A stretch of DNA of 64,000 bases from CAVRUD01 sp963849635 (GCA_963849635.1 CAWKIA010000025.1:124001-188000), one strand, 5' to 3'. Shown: positions 39,339 to 47,833, counted from the first letter of the stretch. Notes: generated by a model not told the origin, from the sequence alone. Numbers and translations are program-made.

Positions 39339-39959
39339 GTGGAAATCCCGACAATCGAGAATCTGATCCCGATGGTGGTCGAATCAAGCAATCGCGGTGA
39401 GCGCTCGTACGACATCTACTCCCGGTTACTGAAAGATCGGATCATTTTCCTCGGCACTCCGGTGAACGATCAGGTCGCGAACGCGATCATCGCCCAATTG
39501 CTCTTTCTGGAGCACGACGACCCGACCCAGGACGTCCACCTCTACATCCACTCTCCGGGTGGAGTGATCTATTCCGGCCTGGCGATCTATGACACGATGC
39601 AGATGATCAAGCCAGATGTCGCCACCTATGCGGTCGGCTTTACCGCCAGCATGGGCGCGGTGATCCTCGCCGGTGGCACACATGGCAAGCGCTTCTCGCT
39701 CCCCAACGCGAGGATCCTGATCCACCGTGGCTCGGGCGGTTTCAGTGGGAACGTGCCCGATATCGAAGTCGCCGCCCGGGAAACGCTGACGCTCTCGAAC
39801 AAATGCGTTTCGATCATTGCCCAGCATTCGGGTCAGAGCTTCGACAAGGTCAAGCAGGATAGCGAGCGCGACTACTACATGAGCGCCGCTGAGGCGAAGG
39901 ACTACGGGATCATCGACGACATTCTGTCCCCTGCTCGTGCTGTGGTCACCGCCCAGTAG
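39339..39959 (+). CDS. clpP: ATP-dependent Clp protease proteolytic subunit
   Basis: Serine protease that forms the double-heptamer chamber served by ClpX/ClpA/ClpC. The protein shows RGERSYDIYSRLLKDRIIFLG, shown as RGERSYDIYSRLLKD, then YIHSPGGVIYSGLAIYDTM, the catalytic serine in GFTASMGAVIL, histidine in ILIHRGSGG and aspartate in SERDYYMSAAEAKDYGIID. The His motif, usually MIHQPLGG, is atypical (LIHRGSGG), which suggests a second clpP paralogue. I prefer the GTG at 39339 (AAGGA nine bases upstream, 206 residues, family-like N-terminus); an ATG at 39300 without a ribosome binding site would add 13 residues. No chaperone gene is adjacent. Confidence 0.9.
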   Translation: MEIPTIENLIPMVVESSNRGERSYDIYSRLLKDRIIFLGTPVNDQVANAIIAQLLFLEHDDPTQDVHLYIHSPGGVIYSGLAIYDTMQMIKPDVATYAVGFTASMGAVILAGGTHGKRFSLPNARILIHRGSGGFSGNVPDIEVAARETLTLSNKCVSIIAQHSGQSFDKVKQDSERDYYMSAAEAKDYGIIDDILSPARAVVTAQ

Positions 39960-40169
39960 GTCCCGCCGATCCGTTCGGGGCGCTATTGGCCACCACGGTT
40001 GGCAACAGTTTGTTCGCACCTGTGTCAAAACTCGCACAGGCAGTCGACCGGAACGCGACAGAATCGACCAGAGGGTGCCACAGCCTCTCCCTAATCTCGT
40101 ACTCCGACGGGTGGTCCAACGGCACGACGCCGCGGGGCCAATCGGACTCGAGATACGGGAGGACGGTCT

Positions 40170-42617
40170 GTGGCGCTCTTTTCTACTGCTGGATTGGCTC
40201 GCGGGAGTGCGCGCCATCCATGGCTCATTCTTCTACTCTGGATTGTCCTGATCGCAGGCGCCGCGGTTGCCCAGGGCAACCTCGATAGCGCACTGGGTGG
40301 CGACGACAGCTTCACCAACAACCCCGACGCCAAGCAAGGCGAAGATCTCATCGCCGAGCGCCTGCGCGGCTCCGATCCGATGAACGAGACGGTCATCGTC
40401 CGCTCGGAGACGGCGACGGTCGACGATCCTGCATTCAAGGCGGAAGTCGAACAGACTACCGCGACACTTCTCGGCTTCACCGACGGCGTCGCAAGTGCCG
40501 CGACCTACTACGATCTCCTCGCGGCCAGTGATCCCACCGCCGAGCAACTCGTCTCCGCCGATCGCCATACGACGATCATCCCGGTCGAGCTCCTGACCGT
40601 CGACGACGAGATGGTGGCCGAGCCGGAACAATACGTCGACCTGGTCGAAACGCTCGGCAGCGACGGCTTCGAGGTTTACAGTGTCGGTGCGGCCACGGCG
40701 GATGTGACCTTCGGCGAGATCGTCTCAGAGGACATCGCCAAGGGCGAGATGGTCGGCATCCCGATCGCGATCGTCGTCCTGATCGTCGTCTTCGGCGCTC
40801 TGGTCGCCGTCGGCCTGCCGCTCATTCTGGCCCTGGTCTCGATCTTCATCGCCGTCGGGCTGGCCGCTCTGGTCGGCCAGGTGCTTCCGCTCGAAGACAC
40901 CGTCATCAGTCTGATCACGATGATTGGCCTCGCGGTCGGGATCGACTACGCCCTGTTCGTGGTCGAACGCTACCGGGAAGAGCGCCGGCGCGGCATCGAG
41001 AAGCGTGACGCGATCGAGCGCGCTGGAGCCAGCGCCAGCAAGGCGGTCGTCTTCTCCGGCGTTACCGTGATCATCGCACTGCTCGGCATGTTCCTGATCC
41101 CGGTCACGGTGTTCCAGGGTCTTGGCATCGGCGCGGCGCTCGTCGTCATCGTGGCGGTCCTCGCGAGCCTGACGTTGATCCCTGCGATGCTGAGCATCCT
41201 CGGCGACAAGATCGACTGGCCCCGGCGCAAGCGCAAGTCCGTATCCCAACAATCCGCGCACGATCCCGACGCGATCTACCGCGGCTTCTGGGGCCGCATT
41301 ACCAGAATCGTGATGGCCCGCCCGGCGATCAGTGCGCTCCTGGCGATCGCCATCCTCGTCGGAGCCGCCTGGAGCGCCACCGACCTGAAGACCGGCGAGC
41401 CCGGCCTCAACAGTCTGCCCGATAGCGACCTAAAGACCGGCTACGAGATCATCAGCTCTGAGTTCTACGCCGGGGTTGTCGATCCGGTCGAGATCGTCAT
41501 CGATGCGCCCGCCAACGATCCAGAGACACAGGCAGGCGTGACCGCCCTCATCGACGCCCTGGCCCAGAACCCACTCTACGGCCCACCTTCGATCGAGACG
41601 AGCGCAGCAGGTGACCTGACCCTCGTTTCCGTGCCGATGACACTGGATGCCGCCGATCCCGCCGCCGAGATCGCGGTCAAGGATCTGCGCGAAGAGACGA
41701 TTCCGGCAGCCTTTGACGGGATCGACGCTGAGGTCTACGTCACCGGTGACGCCGCCTTCAACCGCGACTTCAACGTCATCCTGAACGACTACACCCCGAT
41801 CGTCTTCGCCTTCGTCCTAGGTCTGAGCTTCCTGCTCCTGATGGTCGCGTTCCGCTCGATCGTGGTGCCGCTGAAGGCGATTCTGCTCAATCTGCTCTCG
41901 GTCGGAGCCGCCTACGGACTGCTGGTGTTGGTCTTCCAGAAGGGTGTCGGCGCGGATCTCCTCGGCGTCCAGGAGTCGCCGGTCATCACCGCCTGGATCC
42001 CGATCTTCCTCTTCTGCATCCTCTTCGGCCTGAGTATGGACTACCACGTCTTCCTGCTCAGCCGGATCCGGGAGCACTACGACATCACCAAGCGCAACCG
42101 CGAGTCGGTCGCGTTCGGACTGCACGCCACCGCCAAGATCATCACGGGCGCGGCGGTCATCATGGTTGCGGTCTTCTGGGGATTCGCCTCCGGCCGGTTG
42201 GTCGACATGCAGCAGATGGGCTTTGGCCTGGCGGTCGCGGTCCTGATCGACGCCACAATCGTCCGCTCTGTGCTCGTCCCGGCCAGCATGGCCCTCCTGG
42301 GCAAATGGAACTGGTATCTCCCGCGCTGGCTCGAATGGCTCCCCGACCTCCGGGTCGAAGGTCCCGCCGAAGCCGAACTCCCCGAAGCCGCCCCAGGGGC
42401 GGCTTCGGCCGGTCTCGCGGGACAGGGCTACCCGGCCGGAAACTTCGGACACGCCCCGGCGAGCGCCCACGCATTCCAGGCTGATCCGAGGGTCGCGTAC
42501 ACGTCCTACCCGCAAGTGGAACAGCCCGCACCTGCATTCGCCGCAACGGCGACGGCTGCGGTGAGAGAGCCGCGCGCTGCGGCTCCCGACCGCCGAAAGA
42601 CGAGAGCAAGTTCCTGA
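40170..42617 (+). CDS. MMPL/RND-superfamily membrane transporter
   Basis: Large polytopic exporter of 815 residues with the duplicated RND plan: one helix, an extracytoplasmic domain of about 150 residues, then five to six helices, repeated. The motifs ITMIGLAVGIDYALFVVERYREE (as GLAVGIDYALFVVERYREE) in the first half and CILFGLSMDYHVFLLSRIREHY (as FGLSMDYHVFLLSRIRE) in the second contain the proton-relay aspartates of the MmpL group. Such proteins move lipids or hydrophobic compounds to the cell surface. The GTG at 40170 has GGGAGG upstream. A C-terminal tail of about 85 residues is Ala/Pro-rich and probably cytoplasmic. It is followed 2 bp later by the putative sensor-domain protein. Confidence 0.92.
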   Translation: MALFSTAGLARGSARHPWLILLLWIVLIAGAAVAQGNLDSALGGDDSFTNNPDAKQGEDLIAERLRGSDPMNETVIVRSETATVDDPAFKAEVEQTTATLLGFTDGVASAATYYDLLAASDPTAEQLVSADRHTTIIPVELLTVDDEMVAEPEQYVDLVETLGSDGFEVYSVGAATADVTFGEIVSEDIAKGEMVGIPIAIVVLIVVFGALVAVGLPLILALVSIFIAVGLAALVGQVLPLEDTVISLITMIGLAVGIDYALFVVERYREERRRGIEKRDAIERAGASASKAVVFSGVTVIIALLGMFLIPVTVFQGLGIGAALVVIVAVLASLTLIPAMLSILGDKIDWPRRKRKSVSQQSAHDPDAIYRGFWGRITRIVMARPAISALLAIAILVGAAWSATDLKTGEPGLNSLPDSDLKTGYEIISSEFYAGVVDPVEIVIDAPANDPETQAGVTALIDALAQNPLYGPPSIETSAAGDLTLVSVPMTLDAADPAAEIAVKDLREETIPAAFDGIDAEVYVTGDAAFNRDFNVILNDYTPIVFAFVLGLSFLLLMVAFRSIVVPLKAILLNLLSVGAAYGLLVLVFQKGVGADLLGVQESPVITAWIPIFLFCILFGLSMDYHVFLLSRIREHYDITKRNRESVAFGLHATAKIITGAAVIMVAVFWGFASGRLVDMQQMGFGLAVAVLIDATIVRSVLVPASMALLGKWNWYLPRWLEWLPDLRVEGPAEAELPEAAPGAASAGLAGQGYPAGNFGHAPASAHAFQADPRVAYTSYPQVEQPAPAFAATATAAVREPRAAAPDRRKTRASS

Positions 42618-42619
42618 GG

Positions 42620-43216
42620 ATGATCGCGGTCCCGTTCGAGGGCCGGACCTACATGTCGATCGCCTATCTGCTGCTCTCGCTGCCGCTCGGGATCGCCTAC
42701 TTCACCTTCCTCATCGTCGGGTTCGCGGTCGGGCTCGGCTCGTTGATGGTCGTGCTTGGAGTGCCGGTGCTGATCCTGACCATCTCGCTGGCCTGGAAGT
42801 TCATGTCGCTCGAACGCCATCTCGCCGGATCGGTCCTGGGCCAAGACATTCCGGCTCCATTCACCGAAGCGGACCACCAGCCGTCCTTCTGGTCGCGGCT
42901 CAAGGCACGCCTGTTGCACCCGTCGACCTACAAGGGGATCGCCTTCCTGCTGGCCAAGCTGCCGATTGGAATCGCGTCGTTCGCCCTGACGACCTTCGCC
43001 ATCAGTGTGCCAATCGCCCTCGCTCTGAGTCTGGCCACCTTCCCGTTCGAGGATGCCCGGATGGACTTCCTCGGCGTGGAGGTCAACACAATCCAGGAGG
43101 CACTCGCCTGCACCATCCTGGCACCGGTAGTCATCCTGCTCGCCCTGCACCTGATGAACGCCGCCGCCGGCATGTTTGCTCGGCTGGCTCGTGGTGCGGT
43201 CGGCGGAGCCGCGTAG
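42620..43216 (+). CDS. Putative sensor-domain membrane protein
   Basis: A 198-residue protein matching the 'putative sensor' membrane domain otherwise found at the N-terminus of some actinobacterial and Chloroflexota histidine kinases. LLLSLPLGIAYFTFLIVGFAVGLGSL (as LLSLPLGIAYFTFLIVG) and the repeated second half LLAKLPIGIASFALTTFAI are its two internally similar helix pairs, with LERHLAGSVLG between. No kinase or output domain is attached. It follows the MMPL transporter gene by 2 bp, so the two are certainly co-transcribed and the protein may modulate or accompany that exporter. Confidence 0.75.
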   Translation: MIAVPFEGRTYMSIAYLLLSLPLGIAYFTFLIVGFAVGLGSLMVVLGVPVLILTISLAWKFMSLERHLAGSVLGQDIPAPFTEADHQPSFWSRLKARLLHPSTYKGIAFLLAKLPIGIASFALTTFAISVPIALALSLATFPFEDARMDFLGVEVNTIQEALACTILAPVVILLALHLMNAAAGMFARLARGAVGGAA

Positions 43217-43237
43217 CTATCGAATCGAATCATCACT

Positions 43238-43816
43238 TCATCGAGACGTCTGGCGGCTCTGTCGCCAGGCGTCTCGTGCTTCCAGCCAGTCCTCACGCAA
43301 CAGGTCGAAGACCAGCGTGTCGCGATAGACGCCATCCTTGTAGTCATCCCACTTGAGCCGGCCAGCGAACTTGTACCCCTGCTTCTTCAATGCAGCGGCC
43401 GACCGGGTATTCGGTTCCCAGACATGAGAGCAGATCGCGTGGAGATGGAGATGGTCGAAGCAGTACTCAAGCAGCAAGTGTTTGGCTTCCGGCCCGTATC
43501 CCTGGTTTCGGTAGGGCGCAAACAGGAAGCTGCTGGTCTCTCCGGTGCGGTTGATCAGGTCGAGATGGTTGATGTTTAGGGTGCCGATGACCTCGTCGGT
43601 CGCGACGAGGCACACGACAAATGACGCATCTTCCGGCATTCCCGGCTTGGCGGACTGCTCAAGGTAGTGCTCCCAGGCAATGGGGCTGACAGGGTACCGT
43701 CCCCGTTCGAAGAAGGTCTCAGGATCGTGCGTCAGGCCATTGGTTAGCGCCTCGCCGTCATCAACCTCCCGGGCTCGAAGATAGACTCGCTCGCCGACCA
43801 TGAACGGGTTTTTCAT
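43238..43816 (-). CDS. GNAT-family N-acetyltransferase (RimJ/RimL type)
   Basis: A 192-residue acetyltransferase. FMVGERVYLRAREVDDGEAL is the usual opening, VIGTLNINHLDLINRTGETS forms the central strands, and LFAPYRNQGYGPEAKHLLLEY is the acetyl-CoA pyrophosphate loop (as FAPYRNQGYGPEA). HLHAICSHVWEPNTRSAAALKKQGYKF (as WEPNTRSAAALKKQGY) closes the fold. The substrate is unknown; RimJ/RimL relatives modify protein N-termini or small molecules. Its ATG overlaps the stop of the preceding GNAT gene by four bases, and its own 3' end lies within a large hairpin. Confidence 0.88.
   Translation of the reverse strand: MKNPFMVGERVYLRAREVDDGEALTNGLTHDPETFFERGRYPVSPIAWEHYLEQSAKPGMPEDASFVVCLVATDEVIGTLNINHLDLINRTGETSSFLFAPYRNQGYGPEAKHLLLEYCFDHLHLHAICSHVWEPNTRSAAALKKQGYKFAGRLKWDDYKDGVYRDTLVFDLLREDWLEARDAWRQSRQTSR
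43243..43275. terminator. Bidirectional hairpin between sensor-domain and GNAT genes
   Basis: Arms 43243-43255 and 43263-43275 pair over 13 bases with one G-T wobble around a seven-base loop. It lies between convergent genes and includes the last codons of the GNAT gene. Confidence 0.55.
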
Positions 43817-44388
43817 GGCTGGACTTCCTGATCAGCGCACCCGTCGTCCGTCACGCAGGCAGCACGGCGCGGATTCAATGCCTGGAGTTGAATCATGTCG
43901 ACCCTGCCTCCCGGCCGGGCCAGGAACTCGCGCAGGCGGACCTGCTGCGACATGCCAAGCTCTCCGGCAGCCGCGAGGGTCAGGTCTTGATCCGCACCGA
44001 CGTCGACGGTGATTGTGAGCACTTCAGCCTCGTTGATAAGCCAGGGCACGAGGATTTTGAGCGTATCGGCCTGCATCCGATCGGCGTCGGCGAATGCCAG
44101 GATCGGCGAAAAGCGCAGGGCAACGGTGGTTGTCGGGCCCGTGGGATGTTCGACGATGACGCCGCCGACGATCTGATCGTCATCCGCGCGCACGACCATC
44201 ATGTGGAGACGATCGCCAGGCCACCAAACCCGCTTTAGTTGGTCCTTGAGATGGCTCTCTGCTTTTCCGGAACCGACCGGAAAGACACTCGGGAACCAAC
44301 TCGCTGACGCGGCTGTGTCGTCCTTGAGCGGAGCGCGCAGGTAGATCCGCTCGCCGGTGAGATAACTGGGTCCAGGCACCTCGATCAT
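43813..44388 (-). CDS. Divergent GNAT-like acetyltransferase
   Basis: A 191-residue protein with a GNAT-like opening (YLTGERIYLRAPLKDDTAAS) and central strands (IVGGVIVEHPTGPTTTVALRF), but the acetyl-CoA loop is poorly conserved (ILAFADADRMQADTL), so catalysis is doubtful. It is translationally coupled to the following GNAT gene (four-base overlap). ATG 44388 gives the family N-terminus; GTG 44394 has a better-placed GGAG. The pair may form a heterodimer in which this is the structural partner, but that is inference. It is divergent from the radical SAM gene. Confidence 0.6.
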   Translation of the reverse strand: MIEVPGPSYLTGERIYLRAPLKDDTAASASWFPSVFPVGSGKAESHLKDQLKRVWWPGDRLHMMVVRADDDQIVGGVIVEHPTGPTTTVALRFSPILAFADADRMQADTLKILVPWLINEAEVLTITVDVGADQDLTLAAAGELGMSQQVRLREFLARPGGRVDMIQLQALNPRRAACVTDDGCADQEVQP

Positions 44389-44399
44389 CCTCACATCGA

Positions 44400-44489
44400 G
44401 CGCTCCGCGGAGCGCGGATTGGGAACCTGATCCCGGTCGTGGTTCAATGGCGAAGTCTATATGGTGGGATTCGGGACATGAAGTCCCGA
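44400..44489. promoter_or_regulatory. Two palindromes in the divergent GNAT / radical SAM promoter region
   Basis: A perfect 16-base palindrome GCGCTCCGCGGAGCGC occupies 44400-44415. A second inverted repeat, TCGGGAC-N5-GTCCCGA, occupies 44471-44489, about 22 bases before the GTG of the radical SAM gene. They could be operators, or the second a hairpin in the leader. No convincing promoter hexamers were found. Confidence 0.4.
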
Positions 44490-44511
44490 TCCAGGTAGGA
44501 GAACAGTCTCG

Positions 44512-46017
44512 GTGGTTGCCCCGGTACAGCTGCATATCGACCGGGAGCAAACAACGACTTGCTTACGCCGCCCCGGTGGTGTCCTCTTGATCTCTTGCTA
44601 CGAACTCGGCCACCAACCACTTACCCTGGCATCTCCGGCCGCCCATCTGACCCATGCTGGGTTTGCGCCCGCAACGCTCGACACGAGTGTCGAATCGCTG
44701 CAATCCGGCCAGGTTCGCGCCGCTAGTTTGATCGCGATCTCGGTCCCGATGCACACCGCGCTCCGGTTGGGGGCGGCAATTGCCGCACAAGTCCGCGAAC
44801 TCAATCCAACCGCCCACATCTGCTTCTACGGACTGTATGCCAACCTGAACGCCGATTACCTGCTCAGCACCGACCGCGGCGACAGCGTCATCGGGGGAGA
44901 GTACGAGGCACCGCTCCTTGAACTTGCCCGGGCATTGGACGGCAGTCCGGAACCCCGGTTTCACAGCGTTGACATCGCTGGCGTCGGCAACCGAACGCGA
45001 CCCGCGCCTCCGGTGTTGCAACGTCCAGAACCGATCGTTCCCCTCCGCCAGGAACTCCCACCTCTACGCTCCTACGCGGGCCTTGAGCGCGACGGCGTCA
45101 TCGTCCCGGCTGGCTACGTCGAGGCGACTCGCGGCTGCCATCACACCTGCCGCCATTGCCCGATCACACCCGTCTACGGTGGCAGGCTGGCAGTTGTCCC
45201 ACGTCATCTGGTGCTCGACGATGCCCGTGGCCAGATTGCGGCGGGAGCACGGCACATTACCTTTGGCGATCCCGATTTCTTCAATGGCCCCGCCCATTCG
45301 CTGCGCATTTGCCGTGAGCTGCACGCCGAGTTCCCGAACCTTACCTTCGACGCCACGATCAAGATTGAACACGTGCTGGAGCATCGCAAGCGGCTGCCAG
45401 AGCTGGCCGAACTCGGCTGCGCGTTTGTCGTCTCCGCGGTCGAGTCGTTGAGCGACGACGTGTTGCTCCGCCTGGACAAGGGGCATACGAGACAAGACAT
45501 CGAAGAGGCGCTCGCCGCCCTCGACGACGTGGGCGTCCCGATGCGGCCCTCCCTCCTTCCCTTTAGCCCATGGGAAAACCTGGAGGGCTACCGGAATCTG
45601 CTTCGTTGGATCGCCGAGGCCGATCTCTATGACAACATCGACCCGGTGATGATGGCAATCCGGCTCCTGATCCCACCGGGATCCGCCATTCTGGATGATC
45701 CAGACCGCGACGCGTGGCTTGGGGAACTCGACGCGGAGGCCTTCACCTACCGGTGGACCCATCCTGATCCACGCATGGACCGGCTGTTCCGCGACGTATC
45801 AGCGATCGTCGAGATGGCTACGCGGACGATGGCGTCAAATCGGGAGACGTTCACCCAGATCTGGAACGCCTCATACGGCGTTGATGCTGACCTCGGCGCA
45901 CCTCCCCTGCCGGAACCTAAAAAGACGCGGCCAAAAACGCCTCGGCTTACTGAGAGCTGGTTCTGCTGAGCAGAGCCGACCGCGGACCAGTTTGGTCCGC
46001 CGCGGCAGCACCCGTAG
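44512..46017 (+). CDS. CUAEP-tail radical SAM protein, probable selenoprotein (TGA at 45967 read as Sec)
   Basis: Radical SAM enzyme of 501 residues. Residues 20-170 form a cobalamin-binding-like Rossmann domain (VLLISCYELGHQPLTLASPA, ISVPMHTALRLG). The catalytic domain has the cluster motif EATRGCHHTCRHCPI, C-x3-C-x2-C, then ITFGDPDFFNGP. The frame reaches TGA at 45967-45969 after ESWFC and continues Ala-Glu-Pro and 12 further codons to TAG at 46015. The tail is thus Cys-Sec-Ala-Glu-Pro, exactly the CUAEP/CCAEP tail that names a radical SAM family in which the second residue is Sec or Cys. A hairpin follows the TGA. Start GTG 44512 has AGGAG upstream. Function of the family is unknown; it would depend on the selenocysteine machinery encoded elsewhere. 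Confidence 0.85.
45967..46005 (+). promoter_or_regulatory. Putative bacterial SECIS element after the in-frame TGA
   Basis: TGA at 45967-45969 is followed by a perfect eight-base stem, 45982-45989 with 45993-46000, closing a GTT loop that lies 21-23 bases after the TGA. CCG 45976-45978 can also pair with CGG 46003-46005. Position and size suit a bacterial selenocysteine insertion element, which must be close to the codon and present a G/U-containing apical loop. The bulged U of the E. coli type was not identified. Confidence 0.65.
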
Positions 46018-46124
46018 TTCTAATGGAACGGAATTATCTCTAGAGCCGTGCCTTCTGGTCACAGCACGGGTTCTGGCCTGTATTCCCTTATCTCCAAAAC
46101 CAAGATTGCGGCATCGCCTTCGGC

Positions 46125-46154
46125 TTGACGGCGCGCGGGTAGGGACGATAGACT
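46125..46154 (+). promoter_or_regulatory. Sigma-70 type promoter for the sigma-like gene
   Basis: TTGACG at 46125-46130, an 18-base spacer and TAGACT at 46149-46154. Transcription would start near 46161, inside the palindrome at 46158-46185 and about 100 bases before the ATG at 46264. Confidence 0.55.
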
Positions 46155-46157
46155 GCT

Positions 46158-46185
46158 CTGATATAGAACTAATGTTCTATATCAG
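46158..46185 (+). promoter_or_regulatory. Perfect AT-rich palindrome at the transcription start, probable operator
   Basis: CTGATATAGAAC, TAAT, GTTCTATATCAG: two perfect 12-base arms with a four-base centre, strikingly AT-rich in a GC-rich region. The core GAAC-N4-GTTC equals the recognition pattern of LexA of the Gram-positive type. It overlaps the expected +1 of the promoter at 46125-46154, the classic position for a repressor site. It could also form an RNA hairpin in the leader. Confidence 0.65.
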
Positions 46186-46263
46186 TGCTGATTCCCGCGC
46201 CCGGCTTCCTACCCTCCCAGGCATCCCCGGGCCACCTGGCGATTCGCCGCACCCGGAGGTTCG

Positions 46264-46839
46264 ATGGGCACCGACGCGGTTTCGCTTGACGTCGTATCGG
46301 TAGCGCGGGAGGCGCTGTCCGCGAAGGCGGGGGATCGGGCGGCGCGGAATGCCCTGTTCGACACGTTTCGCCCCGCCATGGCCCGATTCTTCGCTCGCTA
46401 CGCCAGGCGGGCCTACGAGAGCCCCGTCTGGAGCCTGGAGGATCTGCACCAGGAGTCGTTCCTGGTCTTTGTCGAAGTGCTCGGAGCCTGGCCCGGCGCC
46501 GGCGACTTCGTCGCCTACTTCTACGCCGTCTTTCCGAAACGCCTTGCGACCGCCGTGCGCCGTCTCGATGGCAGCCAGCCCTGGATCAAGTATGGGATTG
46601 CAGCTGAGGGGACAGACGATCCTGCCCAGCGGCTCGAATCGCGGGCGATGCTCAATGACTTCGTCGCCCTCCTCTCACCGCTGGAACGGCGGATTCTGGC
46701 CCTGCACGCCTGGGAATCGCTCTCCCTTCCGGATGTCTCAAGCCACACTGGCCAGAGCCTGGACGACGTTCGAAGGCACTGGCGCCGGATCCGGCGCAAA
46801 GCGCGGGCGTTCTCGTCCAACCGGTCACCGCAGGGCTGA
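46264..46839 (+). CDS. Sigma-70-like RNA polymerase sigma factor (ECF-sized)
   Basis: A 191-residue protein with the two-domain layout of small sigma factors. Residues 30-110 resemble region 2, with SLEDLHQESFLVFVEVL in place of the usual D-L-x-Q-E-x-F segment and a helix around FPKRLATAVRRLDG. Residues 135-185 resemble region 4: LSPLERRILALHAWESLSLPDVSSHTGQSLDDVRRHWRRIRRKA (as LSPLERRILALHAWESLS and SLDDVRRHWRRIRRK). It is divergent, so DNA targets cannot be predicted. The palindrome at 46158-46185 suggests repressor control. No anti-sigma gene is adjacent. Confidence 0.7.
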   Translation: MGTDAVSLDVVSVAREALSAKAGDRAARNALFDTFRPAMARFFARYARRAYESPVWSLEDLHQESFLVFVEVLGAWPGAGDFVAYFYAVFPKRLATAVRRLDGSQPWIKYGIAAEGTDDPAQRLESRAMLNDFVALLSPLERRILALHAWESLSLPDVSSHTGQSLDDVRRHWRRIRRKARAFSSNRSPQG

Positions 46840-46874
46840 ATCTCAGGCAAGTGGGACACAGGACTTGCTACTTG

Positions 46875-47783
46875 CTAATCAGTGGGGACAGGCTCGGACT
46901 GTTCCTTCCGTTCGTGCTCGCGCCGGTAGAACTCGTCGCGATCCAGCCTCATTTCGAGGACGTTGAGCTGGATGTTCAGGTGCTGCACCCACTCGACGTG
47001 CTCACCGGTCACCTCGAATCCAACCCGGGCGTAGGCTGATCTCGCTCGTGGGTTGTGCCGGAAGACTTCTAACCGGACCTCACGCAGACTCAGGCGCTCG
47101 AACGCTTCGCGCACCACCAGCCGGGTCGCCTCGGTGCCGTATCCCCGGCCCCAGCGGTCTTTCTCCCCGATGACGATCCGAAAGAGCGCCGAACCCGCGC
47201 CGGTGTTGATGTCGGTCAGCGCGGACATGCCGATGACCTCGTCCGTCTCGACCTCGTGAATGGCGAAGCAATGGCCCCGGGCGGAGAGCGGCAGGATGAT
47301 CGTGTCGAAGTAACCCTTGGACTGAATGCTGGAGAGCGGTTCCTGGTCGTGCCGAAGGAGGCGAGCGATCTCGGGATCGGCGTACCAGCGCTGAAACGCG
47401 GCCCGGTTGGCCGGAACTTGCCGTCGCAACCGCACCCCATCCCCTTCGCGAACGAGCTCGCCGACGGGTTGCGGGTTCGCCGGGTCACTCTCGGTGGAAA
47501 TGCCGGCGTAACCATCGATCATGCGCACTTCATTCCAGACATGTTTGGCGGCAGCCCAACGGAGACGGAGGTCCGTCGTTCGCGTCAGGAGCTGCTCATG
47601 TAGCCGCGCGGTCAAGGGCGACAGTCGAGTTGACGCGGCGCCTGCGACGACGCCGATCGCTCCGGCGATCCACAGCGCACCTCGCAGCAGGCGGCCGACC
47701 CAGGTGATAGCGAACAACACGGAAAACCCAGCCCGGCACTGAAGATCCGGAGCGCGGATCTCGATCCTCACGGCAGTATACAT
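46875..47783 (-). CDS. GNAT acetyltransferase with N-terminal hydrophobic extension
   Basis: The C-terminal 190 residues are a clear GNAT domain: VRLRRQVPANRAAFQRWYAD, VIGMSALTDINTGAGSALFRI, the acetyl-CoA loop EKDRWGRGYGTEATRLVV, and RLEVFRHNPRARSAYARVGFEV. In front lie about 85 residues with a hydrophobic stretch (LLRGALWIAGAIGVVAGAAS) and an amphipathic helix rich in Arg and Leu, resembling a small membrane-anchored protein. Either the gene starts at the ATG 47783 and makes a membrane-tethered acetyltransferase, or it starts at ATG 47522 and the upstream part is separate. No strong ribosome binding site decides. The zinc-ribbon gene upstream ends in a terminator, so this gene has its own promoter. 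Confidence 0.7.
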   Translation of the reverse strand: MYTAVRIEIRAPDLQCRAGFSVLFAITWVGRLLRGALWIAGAIGVVAGAASTRLSPLTARLHEQLLTRTTDLRLRWAAAKHVWNEVRMIDGYAGISTESDPANPQPVGELVREGDGVRLRRQVPANRAAFQRWYADPEIARLLRHDQEPLSSIQSKGYFDTIILPLSARGHCFAIHEVETDEVIGMSALTDINTGAGSALFRIVIGEKDRWGRGYGTEATRLVVREAFERLSLREVRLEVFRHNPRARSAYARVGFEVTGEHVEWVQHLNIQLNVLEMRLDRDEFYRREHERKEQSEPVPTD

Positions 47784-47833
47784 GCGCGATTTCGAGCATC
47801 TGCCAAACAAGATCCCGGAGTCTAGACAAACAA

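Noticed and set aside
45982..46000. The hairpin after the radical SAM TGA as an ordinary terminator
   Set aside because: It has no T-run, starts 13 bases after the TGA inside a frame encoding the CUAEP tail, and fits a SECIS position better.
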